DNA of 64,000 bases from Variovorax sp. dw_308 (GTDB lineage: Bacteria; Pseudomonadota; Gammaproteobacteria; Burkholderiales; Burkholderiaceae_C), in the NCBI RefSeq assembly GCF_019207085.1, contig NZ_JAATOM010000011.1, forward strand, positions 150,429-214,428, in the 5' to 3' direction. This document shows positions 24,598 to 33,079 of the stretch, piece after piece. Below the pieces are notes generated by a model. The model saw nothing but the letters and a program-made list of their open reading frames with translations. It was not told where the DNA came from and made no database searches. The position numbers were made by a program, and so were the translations under genes. How positions within the stretch are numbered: the first letter of the stretch is position 1; every line of letters starts with the position of its first letter.

Positions 24598-26055
24598 CTA
24601 GCGTGCGCCGCCGCGTGCCAGGGCGCCGGCGGTGAGCGGCACCTCGGCAGGCCAACGGTCGGCCAGGTGGCCGTGCAGCCAAACCGCTTCGCGTGCGGCT
24701 GGCAGCGCCGGCAGGCCGCTCGCCAAGGCGGCGCCAACCATGCCGGCGAGCACGTCGCCGGTGCCTGCTGAAGCCAGGCGGGCATTGCCGGTCAGGTTGA
24801 TGGAGGGTCGTTCGCCCGGCGCGGCGATCACCGTGCCCGACCCCTTGAGTACGACCGTGGAGCCGAAGCGATCCGCCAACTGTTGCGCAGCGCGGAGGCG
24901 GTCGGCCTGGACCGTGGACGTGTCGGCGCCCAGCAGGCGCGCGGCCTCCAGTGGATGCGGGGTGAGCACGGTCGGCTGACCCCGGCGGCCGCGCGCTTCC
25001 AGCAACCGCTGCAACGCGGAATCCGATGCGATGGCATTCAATGCGTCGGCGTCGATCACCGCCTGTCGCGCCGTCGACAACACACGGGGCAGCAAGGCGC
25101 GTATGGCATCCCCGCCGCCGCATCCCACGACGGCAGTCATCCGACCCAGGTCCAGCGAAGCGGGGTCGCGCAGCATCAGTTCGGGTTGGGACGTATCCAA
25201 TGCCGCGCGGCCATCGAGCAGGCCCGCAAAGACCCGTCCCGCCCCGGCATGCAATGCCGCGGAAGCCGCCATCAATGCCGCACCCGCCATGCCGGCTGCG
25301 CCGCCGATCACGGCAACGTCGCCGTAGCTGCCCTTGTGCGAGGCCTGCAAGCGTTGACGAGGAGGAGGCGCGCCGGCGAGCCGGGCCGCTGGCGTCGCGG
25401 CGGAAGCATCGCAAGCCAGGTCGTCGAGCCACACTTCGCCGGCGGCATCCCGGCCCTGGGCGGTGAACAGGCCGGGCTTCAGGGTCAGGAGGCTGAGGCA
25501 GACGCGCGCAGCGCCGTGGACGCCTGGCGGCATCGTGTCCGCTGCAAGGCAGCCCGTGCCGGCGTCCAGACCGGACGGTACGTCGACGCTGAGGACCGGT
25601 GCTGGCCCGGCGTGCATCTGGCGAAGCCATTGCGCCATCGCGCCGTCCGGCGGGCGACTGGCGCCGATGCCGAGCAGTGCATCGATCGCGAGATCCCAGG
25701 TGGCTGGCGGCAAATCCGTGAACGCCACGCCCGCGGTCTGGGCACGTTGGAACGAGGCCCGGGCATCCGGTGGCGCGCGTTCCGGATGGCCAAGCCAGGT
25801 GACGACCGGCGCAAAGCCGCGCTGCGCCAGCTGCGCGGCCGCTTCCAGCCCATCGCCCCCGTTGTTGCCGGGGCCGCAGGCAATCCAGACCGTGCCCGCG
25901 TGCGGCGTGATCGCCATCGCCAGCCGGGCGACGGCGAGGCCAGCCCGCTGCATCAGCGTGTGGGGTGCCAGCGTCGCAGCCGCGGCCTGCTCCAGACTGC
26001 GCGTGCCCGCCACGTCGAACAGGTCTGCAACGGTCGATGAAGTGATGTGCAGCAC
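24598..26055 (-). CDS. nnrD: Bifunctional NAD(P)H-hydrate epimerase/dehydratase NnrD
   Basis: This enzyme repairs hydrated NAD(P)H: the N-terminal half epimerises the R form and the C-terminal half uses ADP to dehydrate the S form. The 485-aa protein has a YjeF_N domain with GPGNNGGDG at 61-69 and a ribokinase-like C-terminal domain with GSYGDVAVIGGA, LTPHPLEAARLLG and the NARLASAGTGDVLAGM catalytic loop. The GTG at 26053-26055 has a good GGAG six bases upstream and starts 17 bases after the upstream dadA-like stop; a longer frame has no ribosome site. The last residues (SGLPALPAAREAVW) are normal. Confidence 0.93.
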   Translation of the reverse strand: MLHITSSTVADLFDVAGTRSLEQAAAATLAPHTLMQRAGLAVARLAMAITPHAGTVWIACGPGNNGGDGLEAAAQLAQRGFAPVVTWLGHPERAPPDARASFQRAQTAGVAFTDLPPATWDLAIDALLGIGASRPPDGAMAQWLRQMHAGPAPVLSVDVPSGLDAGTGCLAADTMPPGVHGAARVCLSLLTLKPGLFTAQGRDAAGEVWLDDLACDASAATPAARLAGAPPPRQRLQASHKGSYGDVAVIGGAAGMAGAALMAASAALHAGAGRVFAGLLDGRAALDTSQPELMLRDPASLDLGRMTAVVGCGGGDAIRALLPRVLSTARQAVIDADALNAIASDSALQRLLEARGRRGQPTVLTPHPLEAARLLGADTSTVQADRLRAAQQLADRFGSTVVLKGSGTVIAAPGERPSINLTGNARLASAGTGDVLAGMVGAALASGLPALPAAREAVWLHGHLADRWPAEVPLTAGALARGGAR

Positions 26056-26072
26056 CCGATGCTCCGCGCGGA

Positions 26073-27329
26073 TCAGTGCACCAGCAGGCGTTCGACGCCC
26101 AAGCCTTCGAGGTCGACGCCGGGATCGTTGCCGCCGATCAGGTCGGCCGTCACGCGCGCACTCCCGCAGGACAACGCCCAGCCGCTGGAGCCGTGCCCCA
26201 GGTTGAGCCAGACGCCGGGTGTGCCGCTGGGTCCGAGGATCGGCGGACCGTCGGGCAGCATTGGGCGCGCACCTTTCCATTGCTGCACGCCGGCCTGCAG
26301 CGTCACCGCGCCGGGAAACCAGTCGTGCAGCACCTTGTACAGCGTTCGCAGGGCGGCCGGATTGACCTGGTCGCGCGCGCCGCCGAGTTCGGCGCTGCCA
26401 GCCACGCGCACGCGCAAGCCGAGCCGCGAGATGGCGACCTTGTAGCGCTCGTCCATCACTGCGCTGCGCGGGGCGTTGAGCGGCTCGCGGATGTTGGCGC
26501 TGATCGAGTGGCCATAGACAGGCGCGAGCGGGATGCGCAAGCCGAGGGGCTTCAGCATGCGGGCCGAGTCGACCCCGGCGCACATCACGATGGCGTCGAA
26601 CTCATGCGCCTCGGAGCCGCCGGCGAGCGAGATGGCCCGCGGCGTGGCGCGCGACAGCGGTGCGATGTCGCAGCCGAAATGGAACTGAACGCCGAGCGCC
26701 TCTGCCTCGCGCTTGAGCAGCAGCGCGAACTGGCGGCAGTTGCCGACCTCGTCGTCGGGCAGGTGAATGGCGCCGCTGAGCGAGGTCTCGGTGCTCAGTG
26801 CGGGCTCGATGTTGCGGGCCTCGTCGGCATCGAGCTGCTGGAACTTGGTGCCCACGGCACGCAGGACGTCGAGGCCGGGCTGCACCATCTTGAGGTCTCG
26901 CTTGGAACGCAACAGCACCATGTAGCCGTCGCTGCGTTCGTAGCTCAGTTCGCAGGCCTCGGTGACCTCGTGCAGGCGGGTGCGGCTGTAGAAAGCCAGC
27001 CGTTGCATGCGGGTGCGATTGGCCAGGTAGGTTTCGAGCTTGCAAGCGCGCTGCCAACGGCTCATGAATGCGAAGTCGCGCATGGCGAGCGGCCAGCGCA
27101 CCTTGACGGCGCCGTGCCTTGACAGCAGCGAGCGCAGCACCTTCGCGCGCATGCCAGGCGCGGCCCAAGGGGTGATGTAGCCGGGCGCAACCACGCCCGC
27201 GTTGGCAAAGCTGGATTCTTCCGCGACGGCGCCACGGCGCTCGAACACCATGACTTCGTGACCGTCGCAGGCCAATTCCCAGGCAGTGGTGACACCGATG
27301 ATGCCGGCGCCCACGATTGCGATTTTCAT
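26073..27329 (-). CDS. D-amino acid dehydrogenase-type FAD oxidoreductase
   Basis: A DadA/glycine-oxidase-type flavoprotein of 418 aa that would oxidise D-amino acids to keto acids and feed the quinone pool. It starts MKIAIVGAGIIGVTTAWEL (FAD motif, Gly7-Gly12). A SSFANAGVVAPGY segment follows, as in DadA, and the C-terminus has the FAD-contacting GPSGTPGVWLNLGHGSSGW. The frame continues 38 codons upstream without a recognisable domain, so the ATG at 27329 is used. The gene is followed by nnrD 17 bp downstream, so the two likely share an mRNA. The exact substrate is uncertain. Confidence 0.88.
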   Translation of the reverse strand: MKIAIVGAGIIGVTTAWELACDGHEVMVFERRGAVAEESSFANAGVVAPGYITPWAAPGMRAKVLRSLLSRHGAVKVRWPLAMRDFAFMSRWQRACKLETYLANRTRMQRLAFYSRTRLHEVTEACELSYERSDGYMVLLRSKRDLKMVQPGLDVLRAVGTKFQQLDADEARNIEPALSTETSLSGAIHLPDDEVGNCRQFALLLKREAEALGVQFHFGCDIAPLSRATPRAISLAGGSEAHEFDAIVMCAGVDSARMLKPLGLRIPLAPVYGHSISANIREPLNAPRSAVMDERYKVAISRLGLRVRVAGSAELGGARDQVNPAALRTLYKVLHDWFPGAVTLQAGVQQWKGARPMLPDGPPILGPSGTPGVWLNLGHGSSGWALSCGSARVTADLIGGNDPGVDLEGLGVERLLVH

Positions 27330-27499
27330 TGGATTCGAAAATTCAGAAGAGGGCGCGGCGTTGCGCGCCAAGCGCCGAGGATAGACGACGCGAGGGGCGC
27401 TGCGGTGGACGGCGGGGGCGGATTCGATGCGGCGTTGTGCCATCGCCGCAACGGGGGGGCGGCGTTGACCACTCGCGATTGGACCTATGCCGATGCGCG

Positions 27500-28825
27500 C
27501 TACGCCGCTTGCAGTGCCTGCTCGGCCTGGGCGGCGATCGCCAGCACGGCGTCGTCATGCAAGGCGGCGTGCCAGATCATCAAGCCGACAGGCAAGCCCC
27601 CGCCCACGGGGCAGGGGATCGAGATCGCGCAGCCGTCAAGCATGTTGATGATGGACGGGTTGCGCAGCAGCAAGCCGTTGATGCGGAAGAACTCGTCGTC
27701 CCGCTCGGCGCCGGGCGCCACGCTGGCGATGGTCGGCGCCGTGATCGGCACGGTGGGGGAAAGCAGGGCGTCGAACGGCGACAGCAAGCCTTCCATCCGT
27801 TCGATCCAGGCGCGCCGTGCATGGACCAGCTCTATGTATTCGTGCGCCTTCATGTGGGCGCCATTCACGATGCGCCTGGCGACCCGAGGGTCGTAGCCGG
27901 CCGCGCTGCGCTCGAGCAGCAGGCGATGCCAGGCATAGGCCTCGGCGGCCGAGAAGCCGCCCGTCGCGTTGATGGAGGGCAGGTCGGCCAGCGGCGGCAG
28001 GCTGATCTCCTCGACCCGGGCGCCGGCTGTACGCAGGCGAACCAGGGCGCCGTCGAAGGCGGCGGCGACCGCCGGTTCAAGGCCATCCAGGAACACGTTG
28101 GTGGGAACGGCGAGGCGGTAGGCGGCCAGCGGCGCGTTGCCGCGCGTGACGCCGCGCGCAGCCAGGACCTCGTGGGCGATGACCGCATCGCGCACCGAGC
28201 GCGTCATCGCGCACACGGTGTCGAGCGTGGTCGACAGCGGCAGCGCGCCATCGGCCGGCACGAGCCGGGCGGTGCTCTTGAAGCCGACGATGCCATTGAG
28301 CGCGGCCGGAATGCGGATCGAGCCGCCGGTGTCCGAGCCCAGGCCGATGAAGGCCGCCCCAGTGGCCACGGAGATGGCGGCGCCGGAGGACGATCCGCCC
28401 GGAATGCGCGGCGTGGCCGCATCGCTCGCATTGGCGGGAGTTCCATGGTGCGGGTTCACGCCCACGCCCGAAAAGGCGAACTCGGTCATGTTGGTGCGGC
28501 CCACGAGGGCCGCGCCGGCTGCACGCAGGCGGGCGACGGCAGGCGCATCGGCCTTCGCCGCCGGCGCGTGAGCCAGCACCTTGGACCCGGCCGGCGTCGC
28601 CTGCCCCTCGATGTCGAACAGGTCCTTGGCCGAAAAGGCGAGCCCGGCGAGAGGCTGTTCAGGTCGGGCGCGAGCCGCGTCTTCGCGCGCCTGGTCGAAC
28701 ATCGGGCGCGTGAAGACATGGGCGCAGGCCGGCGATCCGGCGGCTGCGATGGCGCGCTCGATCTCGGCGCGCGCGTCGGTCCTGCCCGCGCGCAGCGCGA
28801 GGCGTGTGGCATGAAGGTCGTGCAT
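27500..28825 (-). CDS. Amidase signature family enzyme
   Basis: A 441-aa amidase of the signature family (relatives: GatA, AtzF, malonamidase). The Ser-cisSer-Lys triad is visible: Lys67 in FSAKDLFD, the serines of PGGSSSGAA (145-147) and the nucleophile Ser169 in SDTGGSIRIPAAL. It has no signal peptide. It is a stand-alone gene without gatB/gatC nearby, so a catabolic amidase or allophanate-hydrolase-like role is more likely than tRNA amidation. It is transcribed away from rpsB. The rpsB -10 box is only 11 bp from its start codon. Confidence 0.88.
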   Translation of the reverse strand: MHDLHATRLALRAGRTDARAEIERAIAAAGSPACAHVFTRPMFDQAREDAARARPEQPLAGLAFSAKDLFDIEGQATPAGSKVLAHAPAAKADAPAVARLRAAGAALVGRTNMTEFAFSGVGVNPHHGTPANASDAATPRIPGGSSSGAAISVATGAAFIGLGSDTGGSIRIPAALNGIVGFKSTARLVPADGALPLSTTLDTVCAMTRSVRDAVIAHEVLAARGVTRGNAPLAAYRLAVPTNVFLDGLEPAVAAAFDGALVRLRTAGARVEEISLPPLADLPSINATGGFSAAEAYAWHRLLLERSAAGYDPRVARRIVNGAHMKAHEYIELVHARRAWIERMEGLLSPFDALLSPTVPITAPTIASVAPGAERDDEFFRINGLLLRNPSIINMLDGCAISIPCPVGGGLPVGLMIWHAALHDDAVLAIAAQAEQALQAA

Positions 28826-28835
28826 GCCCCCATGC

Positions 28836-28841
28836 TATACT
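28836..28841 (+). promoter_or_regulatory. -10 box of the rpsB-tsf promoter
   Basis: TATACT is close to the sigma-70 consensus and predicts transcription from about 28848, so the leader before rpsB is about 158 bases. No clear -35 is seen. Confidence 0.5.
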
Positions 28842-28847
28842 CCTTGG

Positions 28848-29005
28848 GTTTCGCTGAGAGGGCGCCATCCGGATCTACCCGGACAATTCAGGCAACCTTC
28901 GGTTTAGAAACACATCCGCAAACCAGCCCACTCAAGGTGTTGCCGTCATTCGCAAGTGACAGCAAAACGGGCTGGATTTAAGACACAACCTTTGGAGTTA
29001 TTCCT
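28848..29005 (+). promoter_or_regulatory. Structured 5' leader of rpsB
   Basis: The long leader contains a hairpin TCCGG-ATCTAC-CCGGA (28868-28883) and a smaller AACC-TTC-GGTT (28894-28904), then an A/C-rich stretch and a GGAG site (28994-28997) 8 bases before the ATG. In gammaproteobacteria S2 represses rpsB-tsf by binding the leader. A similar autoregulatory leader is inferred here; it is not sequence-matched to a known motif. Confidence 0.45.
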
Positions 29006-29761
29006 ATGTCGACCACCATGCGCGAAATGCTGGAAGCCGGTGTCCACTTCGGTCACCAAACCCGCTTCTGGAACCCCAAGATGGCCCCGTACATCTTCGG
29101 CCATCGCAACAAGATCCACATCATCAACCTGGAAAAGTCGCTTCCGATGTTCCAGGACGCGATGAAGTACGCCAAGCAACTCACCGCCAACCGCGGCACC
29201 ATCCTGATGGTCGGCACCAAGCGCCAGGCCCGTGAGATCGTGGCAGCCGAAGCCCGCCGCGCCGGCGTGCCTTTCGTCGACACCCGCTGGCTCGGCGGCA
29301 TGCTGACCAACTTCAAGACGGTCAAGACTTCGATCAAGCGCCTGAAGGACATGAAGGCCCAGCAGGAAGCCGGTCTCGATTCGCTGAGCAAGAAGGAGCA
29401 ACTAACTTTCTCGCGCGAAATCGCCAAGCTCGAAAAGGACATCGGCGGCATCCAGGACATGGCTGCACTGCCGGACGCGATCTTCGTGATCGACGTGGGC
29501 TTCCACAAGATCGCCGTTGCCGAAGCCAAGAAGCTCGGCATCCCGCTGATCGGCGTGGTCGACTCGAACCACTCGCCTGAAGGCATCGACTACGTGATTC
29601 CCGGCAACGACGACTCGTCGAAGGCCGTCACGCTGTACGCCCGCGGCATCGCCGACGCGATCATCGAAGGCCGCAACAGCGCCACCGGCGACGTGGTCAA
29701 GGCCATCGCCGAAGGCAACAGCGACGAGTTCGTTGAAGTCGAAGAAGGCGCCTCCGCCTGA
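29006..29761 (+). CDS. rpsB: 30S ribosomal protein S2
   Basis: S2 sits at the head-body junction of the small subunit and is needed for S1 binding. The 251-aa protein starts MSTTMREMLEAGVHFGHQTR, the conserved beginning, and has WNPKMAPYIFG, INLEKSLPMF, GTKRQAREIV, TRWLGGMLTN and VDSNHSPEGIDYVIPGNDD. The C-terminal ~20 residues are acidic. It is the first gene of the large translation/envelope cluster and is separated from tsf by an intrinsic terminator. Confidence 0.98.
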   Translation: MSTTMREMLEAGVHFGHQTRFWNPKMAPYIFGHRNKIHIINLEKSLPMFQDAMKYAKQLTANRGTILMVGTKRQAREIVAAEARRAGVPFVDTRWLGGMLTNFKTVKTSIKRLKDMKAQQEAGLDSLSKKEQLTFSREIAKLEKDIGGIQDMAALPDAIFVIDVGFHKIAVAEAKKLGIPLIGVVDSNHSPEGIDYVIPGNDDSSKAVTLYARGIADAIIEGRNSATGDVVKAIAEGNSDEFVEVEEGASA

Positions 29762-29785
29762 TAAGGCGCTCACGCGCGCCTGAAG

Positions 29786-29810
29786 AAGGGGCTTTGTGGC
29801 CCCTTTTTTT
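29786..29810 (+). terminator. Intrinsic terminator/attenuator between rpsB and tsf
   Basis: AAGGGGC-TTTGTG-GCCCCTT followed by a T-run (29804-29810) forms a good terminator 25 bp after rpsB and 33 bp before tsf. Since tsf has no obvious promoter in the remaining space, it probably acts as a partial terminator that sets the S2/EF-Ts ratio, as in E. coli. Confidence 0.85.
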
Positions 29811-29842
29811 AATCTGAATACTGAGAAAACCGGAGAAATCAA

Positions 29843-30775
29843 ATGGCTGCAATCACCGCAAGCATGGTCGGCGAACTTCGCGCAAAGACCGACGCGCCCA
29901 TGATGGAATGCAAGAAGGCCCTGACCGAGGCCGAAGGCAACATGGAAAAGGCCGAAGAACTGCTGCGCATCAAGCTGGGCAACAAGGCTGGCAAGGCCTC
30001 GGCTCGCGTGACCGCTGAAGGCGTGGTGACCGCCTACGTCGACGGCACCTCCGGCGGCATGATCGAGATCAACTGCGAAACCGACTTCGTCACCAAGAAC
30101 GACAGCTTCCTGGCCATGGCCAAGGCGGCCGCCGAACTGGTTGCCAAGAACAACCCGGCCGACGTCGCCGCGCTGGGCGCAGTTGCCTATGAGCAGGACG
30201 GCTTCGGCCCGACGCTCGAGGACGTGCGCAAGGGCCTGATCGGCAAGATCGGCGAGAACATGACGTTCCGCCGCTTCAAGCACTTCAATTCCGGCGCCAA
30301 GCTGGCTTCGTACCTGCACGGCACCCGCATCGGCGTGCTGGTCGAGTTCGAAGGCGACGACACGGCTGCCAAGGACGTCGCGATGCACATCGCCGCCATG
30401 AAGCCGGTCGCGCTGTCGACCGCCGACGTGCCTGCCGACCTGATCGAGAAAGAGCGCGCCGTTGCCATGGGCAAGGCCGAGGAAGACCGCAAGGTCGCCG
30501 AAGCTGCCGGCAAGCCGACGCAATCGGCCGAGATCGTTGCCAAGCGCGTCGAAGGCGGCGTGCAGAAGTTCCTGAAGGAAGTCTCGCTGCACAACCAGCC
30601 TTTCGTGAAGAACGACAAGCAGACCGTCGAGCAGATGCTCAAGGCCGCCAGCACCTCGATCAAGGGCTTCACGATGTTCATCGTCGGCGAAGGCATCGAG
30701 AAGAAGGTCGACGACTTCGCCGCCGAAGTGGCTGCCCAGGTGGCTGCCGCCAAGGGCGAAAAGCCTGCCGCCTGA
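29843..30775 (+). CDS. tsf: Elongation factor Ts
   Basis: EF-Ts exchanges GDP for GTP on EF-Tu. The 310-aa protein starts MAAITASMVGELRAKTDAPM with the EF-Tu contact MMECKKALTEA, then the NCETDFVTKN motif, HIAAMKPVAL and the C-terminal LLHNQPFVKND-like region (SLHNQPFVKNDKQTVEQML). All domains are present at the family length. It follows the rpsB attenuator and is followed by a long palindromic region before pyrH. Confidence 0.98.
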   Translation: MAAITASMVGELRAKTDAPMMECKKALTEAEGNMEKAEELLRIKLGNKAGKASARVTAEGVVTAYVDGTSGGMIEINCETDFVTKNDSFLAMAKAAAELVAKNNPADVAALGAVAYEQDGFGPTLEDVRKGLIGKIGENMTFRRFKHFNSGAKLASYLHGTRIGVLVEFEGDDTAAKDVAMHIAAMKPVALSTADVPADLIEKERAVAMGKAEEDRKVAEAAGKPTQSAEIVAKRVEGGVQKFLKEVSLHNQPFVKNDKQTVEQMLKAASTSIKGFTMFIVGEGIEKKVDDFAAEVAAQVAAAKGEKPAA

Positions 30776-30780
30776 CCGCC

Positions 30781-30814
30781 GTGACCGATGGCGCCGCACG
30801 TGCGGTGCCGTCAC
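30781..30814. promoter_or_regulatory. Long palindrome between tsf and pyrH
   Basis: A central 12-bp perfect palindrome, CCGCACGTGCGG, is extended by GGCG/TGCC and then, across a 4-base bulge, by GTGAC (30781-30785) and GTCAC (30810-30814). No T-run follows, so it is either a weak terminator/RNA-processing site or an operator for a pyrH promoter (TTAAAC near 30826-30831). Confidence 0.4.
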
Positions 30815-30863
30815 TCTCCCCCCGCTTAAACTCCCCCCGCCAACCACTTCAAGGAATCTCTTC

Positions 30864-31586
30864 ATGCCCAATGCCCGCCCAGCCCACAAGCGCATCTTGT
30901 TGAAGCTGTCGGGAGAGGCGCTGATGGGAGATGATGCCTTCGGCATCAACCGCGCGACGATCGTCCGCATGGTGGAGGAAGTGGCCGAGGTGGTGAACAT
31001 GGGCGTGGAAGTCGCCGTGGTCATCGGCGGCGGCAACATCTTCCGCGGTGTGGCCGGCGGCTCGGTCGGCATGGACCGCGCGACGGCCGACTACATGGGC
31101 ATGCTGGCCACCGTGATGAACGCGCTGGCATTGGCCGACGCGATGAACAAGCAGGGGCTGACCGCACGCGTGATGTCGGCGATCGCCATCGAGCAGGTGG
31201 TCGAGCCCTACGTGCGTCCCAAGGCCCTGCAGTACCTCGAAGAGGGCAAGGTCGTGATCTTCGCGGCGGGCACCGGCAATCCCTTCTTCACCACCGACAC
31301 CGCGGCCGCGTTGCGCGGCGCCGAGATCGGTGCCGAACTGGTGCTGAAGGCCACCAAGGTCGACGGCGTCTACACCGCCGACCCCAAGAAAGACCCGAGC
31401 GCCACGCGATATGCGACGCTCAGCTTTGACGAAGCGATCGCGCAGAATCTTGGCATCATGGACGCCACCGCTTTCGCGCTGTGCCGCGACCAGAAATTGC
31501 CGATCAAGGTGTTCTCGATTTTCAAGAATGGCGCGCTCAAGCGCGTCGTGATGGGCGAGGACGAAGGCACGCTGGTCCATGCTTGA
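30864..31586 (+). CDS. pyrH: UMP kinase
   Basis: PyrH phosphorylates UMP to UDP in pyrimidine synthesis and is regulated by GTP and UTP. The 240-aa protein is an amino-acid-kinase-family enzyme: KRILLKLSGEALMGDDAFG (phosphate loop), VAVVIGGGNIFRGV, DYMGMLATVMNALALADA, FAAGTGNPFFTTDTAAALR and ATKVDGVYTADPKK. It is intact. It lies in the usual betaproteobacterial order tsf-pyrH-frr. Confidence 0.98.
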   Translation: MPNARPAHKRILLKLSGEALMGDDAFGINRATIVRMVEEVAEVVNMGVEVAVVIGGGNIFRGVAGGSVGMDRATADYMGMLATVMNALALADAMNKQGLTARVMSAIAIEQVVEPYVRPKALQYLEEGKVVIFAAGTGNPFFTTDTAAALRGAEIGAELVLKATKVDGVYTADPKKDPSATRYATLSFDEAIAQNLGIMDATAFALCRDQKLPIKVFSIFKNGALKRVVMGEDEGTLVHA

Positions 31587-31605
31587 GGCTTGAGGAGTAA
31601 TTGAA

Positions 31606-32166
31606 GTGACCATTGCAGACATCCGCAAGGCGACCGACACCAAGATGGATCAGTCGCTTGCAGCATTCCAGAACAACCTGACGAAGATCCGCACCGGCCG
31701 CGCCAATCCGGCGCTGCTCGATTCGATCCATATCGATTACTACGGCTCTCAGGTGCCGCTGAGCCAGGTCGCCAACGTGGCGCTGCTCGACGCACGGACC
31801 ATCAGCATCCAGCCGTGGGAAAAGGGCATGGGTGCCAAGATCGAAAAGGCCATTCGCGAGAGTGACCTCGGCCTCAACCCGGCGTCGATGGGCGACCTGA
31901 TCCGCGTGCCGATGCCCCCGATGAGCGAAGAGCGCCGCAAGGAAATGACCAAACTCGTGCGCAACGAAGGCGAGGCCGCCAAGATCGCCACGCGCAACCT
32001 GCGCCGTGACGCCAATGAAGCGGTCAAGAAGCTGGTCAAGGACAAGGCTGCGTCGGAAGACGACCAGAAGCGCGCCGAAGCCGACATCCAGAAAGTGACC
32101 GACCGCCACATCGCGGAAATCGACAAGCTGATCGCGGCCAAAGAGGCCGAGATCATGGCTGTTTAA
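31606..32166 (+). CDS. frr: Ribosome recycling factor
   Basis: RRF splits post-termination ribosomes together with EF-G. The 186-aa protein shows the three-helix domain with KMDQSLAAFQNNLTKIRTGR, ANPALLDSIHIDYYGSQVPL, SIQPWEKGMGAKIEKAI and VPMPPMSEERRKEM. The start is GTG at 31606, with GAGGAG ten bases upstream. pyrH ends 19 bp before. An 84-bp tandem repeat begins at the base after the stop codon. Confidence 0.97.
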   Translation: MTIADIRKATDTKMDQSLAAFQNNLTKIRTGRANPALLDSIHIDYYGSQVPLSQVANVALLDARTISIQPWEKGMGAKIEKAIRESDLGLNPASMGDLIRVPMPPMSEERRKEMTKLVRNEGEAAKIATRNLRRDANEAVKKLVKDKAASEDDQKRAEADIQKVTDRHIAEIDKLIAAKEAEIMAV

Positions 32167-32331
32167 ATGGCCCCCACGCTCGGCACTGTCGTGTCCTCGC
32201 TGCCCCCCAAGGGGGCTCTCGCAGCTTGGGGCGGCCCGGCGCTGCTCGGTATGGCCCCCACGCTCGGCACTGTCGTGTCCTCGCTGCCCCCCGAGGGGGC
32301 TTTCGCAGCTTGGGGCGGCCCGGCGCTGCTC
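32167..32331. repeat. 84-bp GC-rich tandem repeat between frr and uppS
   Basis: Two direct copies, 32167-32250 and 32251-32331 (the second is cut short at the uppS start), differ at only two positions within the shared part. Each has a hairpin GCCCCC-CAA/CGA-GGGGGC (32202-32216, 32286-32300) and an alternative pairing CCCCAAG/CTTGGGG (32205-32211 with 32225-32231). The unit resembles GC-rich interspersed repeats I associate with Comamonadaceae intergenic regions (from memory). The repeat ends 5 bases before the uppS ATG and starts directly after the frr stop. Confidence 0.9.
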
Positions 32332-32336
32332 CTGAC

Positions 32337-33074
32337 ATGACGCCTTCACCCGCCGTCCCCCATCACATCGCCATCGTGATGGACGGCAACGGTCGCTGGG
32401 CGACGCGGCGCTTCCTGCCGCGCGTGGCCGGCCACAAGCAGGGCGTGGAATCGCTGCGGCGTTGCGTGCGCGCCTGCGCGGATCGCGGCGTCCGCGTGCT
32501 GACCGTCTTTGCCTTCTCGTCGGAGAACTGGAATCGACCGGTCGAAGAAGTGTCCGGGCTCATGGACCTGATGGTCGGCTCGCTCGGCCGGGAAGTGCCC
32601 CGGCTCCGCGACGACGGCGTGCAGCTTCATTTCATCGGCGAGCGGGGCGGCCTGTCCGACAAGATGATCGCCGGCCTGGTGCAAGCCGAGGCCGCTACGG
32701 CCCACAACACACGGCTTGTCTTCAACGTCTGCTTCAACTATGGCGGCCGCTGGGACATCGCCCGTGCCGCCGCGCAATTGGCCGCGCGTGGCGAGCCCTT
32801 GACCGAGGCGAACCTCGACCGTGCGATGGCGCTGGCCCATGTGCCCGACCCGGACCTTTTCATCCGCACCGGTGGTGAGCAACGGCTGTCGAATTTCCTG
32901 CTCTGGCAGAGTGCCTACGCGGAGCTGGTATTCAGCGACAAGCTGTGGCCTGAGTTCGACGAGGCCGCGCTGGACGCAGCCATCGCCGCGTTCAGCAATC
33001 GCGAACGCCGCTTCGGCAAGACCTCGGCGCAGATCGCCGGTGGCGCGCCGAAATCGCCGCGGCAAACGGCCTGA
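32337..33074 (+). CDS. uppS: Undecaprenyl diphosphate synthase
   Basis: UppS condenses eight IPP onto FPP to make the C55 carrier for peptidoglycan and O-antigen. The 245-aa protein has the MDGNGRWA motif (catalytic Asp), VAGHKQGVESLRRCV, FAFSSENWNRP, NYGGRWDI and DLFIRTGGEQRLSNFLLWQ. The ATG at 32337 is immediately downstream of the tandem repeat and no Shine-Dalgarno sequence is visible, because the preceding bases (GCTGCTCCTGAC) come from the repeat. The frame stays open through the second repeat copy, so a longer form starting at 32226 is possible but unlikely. Confidence 0.95.
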   Translation: MTPSPAVPHHIAIVMDGNGRWATRRFLPRVAGHKQGVESLRRCVRACADRGVRVLTVFAFSSENWNRPVEEVSGLMDLMVGSLGREVPRLRDDGVQLHFIGERGGLSDKMIAGLVQAEAATAHNTRLVFNVCFNYGGRWDIARAAAQLAARGEPLTEANLDRAMALAHVPDPDLFIRTGGEQRLSNFLLWQSAYAELVFSDKLWPEFDEAALDAAIAAFSNRERRFGKTSAQIAGGAPKSPRQTA

Positions 33075-33079
33075 GGCGC

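Noticed and set aside
24598..26583. 661-residue form of nnrD
   Set aside because: The extra N-terminal part overlaps the dadA-like gene, has no domain, and a GTG with a good GGAG lies at 26055.
28848..28910. TPP-riboswitch-like CTGAGA in the rpsB leader
   Set aside because: Only CTGAGA is shared. The other conserved TPP parts (ACCTGATCTGG and its pair) are missing and the downstream gene is rpsB.
32167..32331. The repeated units as a CRISPR array
   Set aside because: There are only two contiguous 84-bp copies with no spacers, and no cas gene is near.
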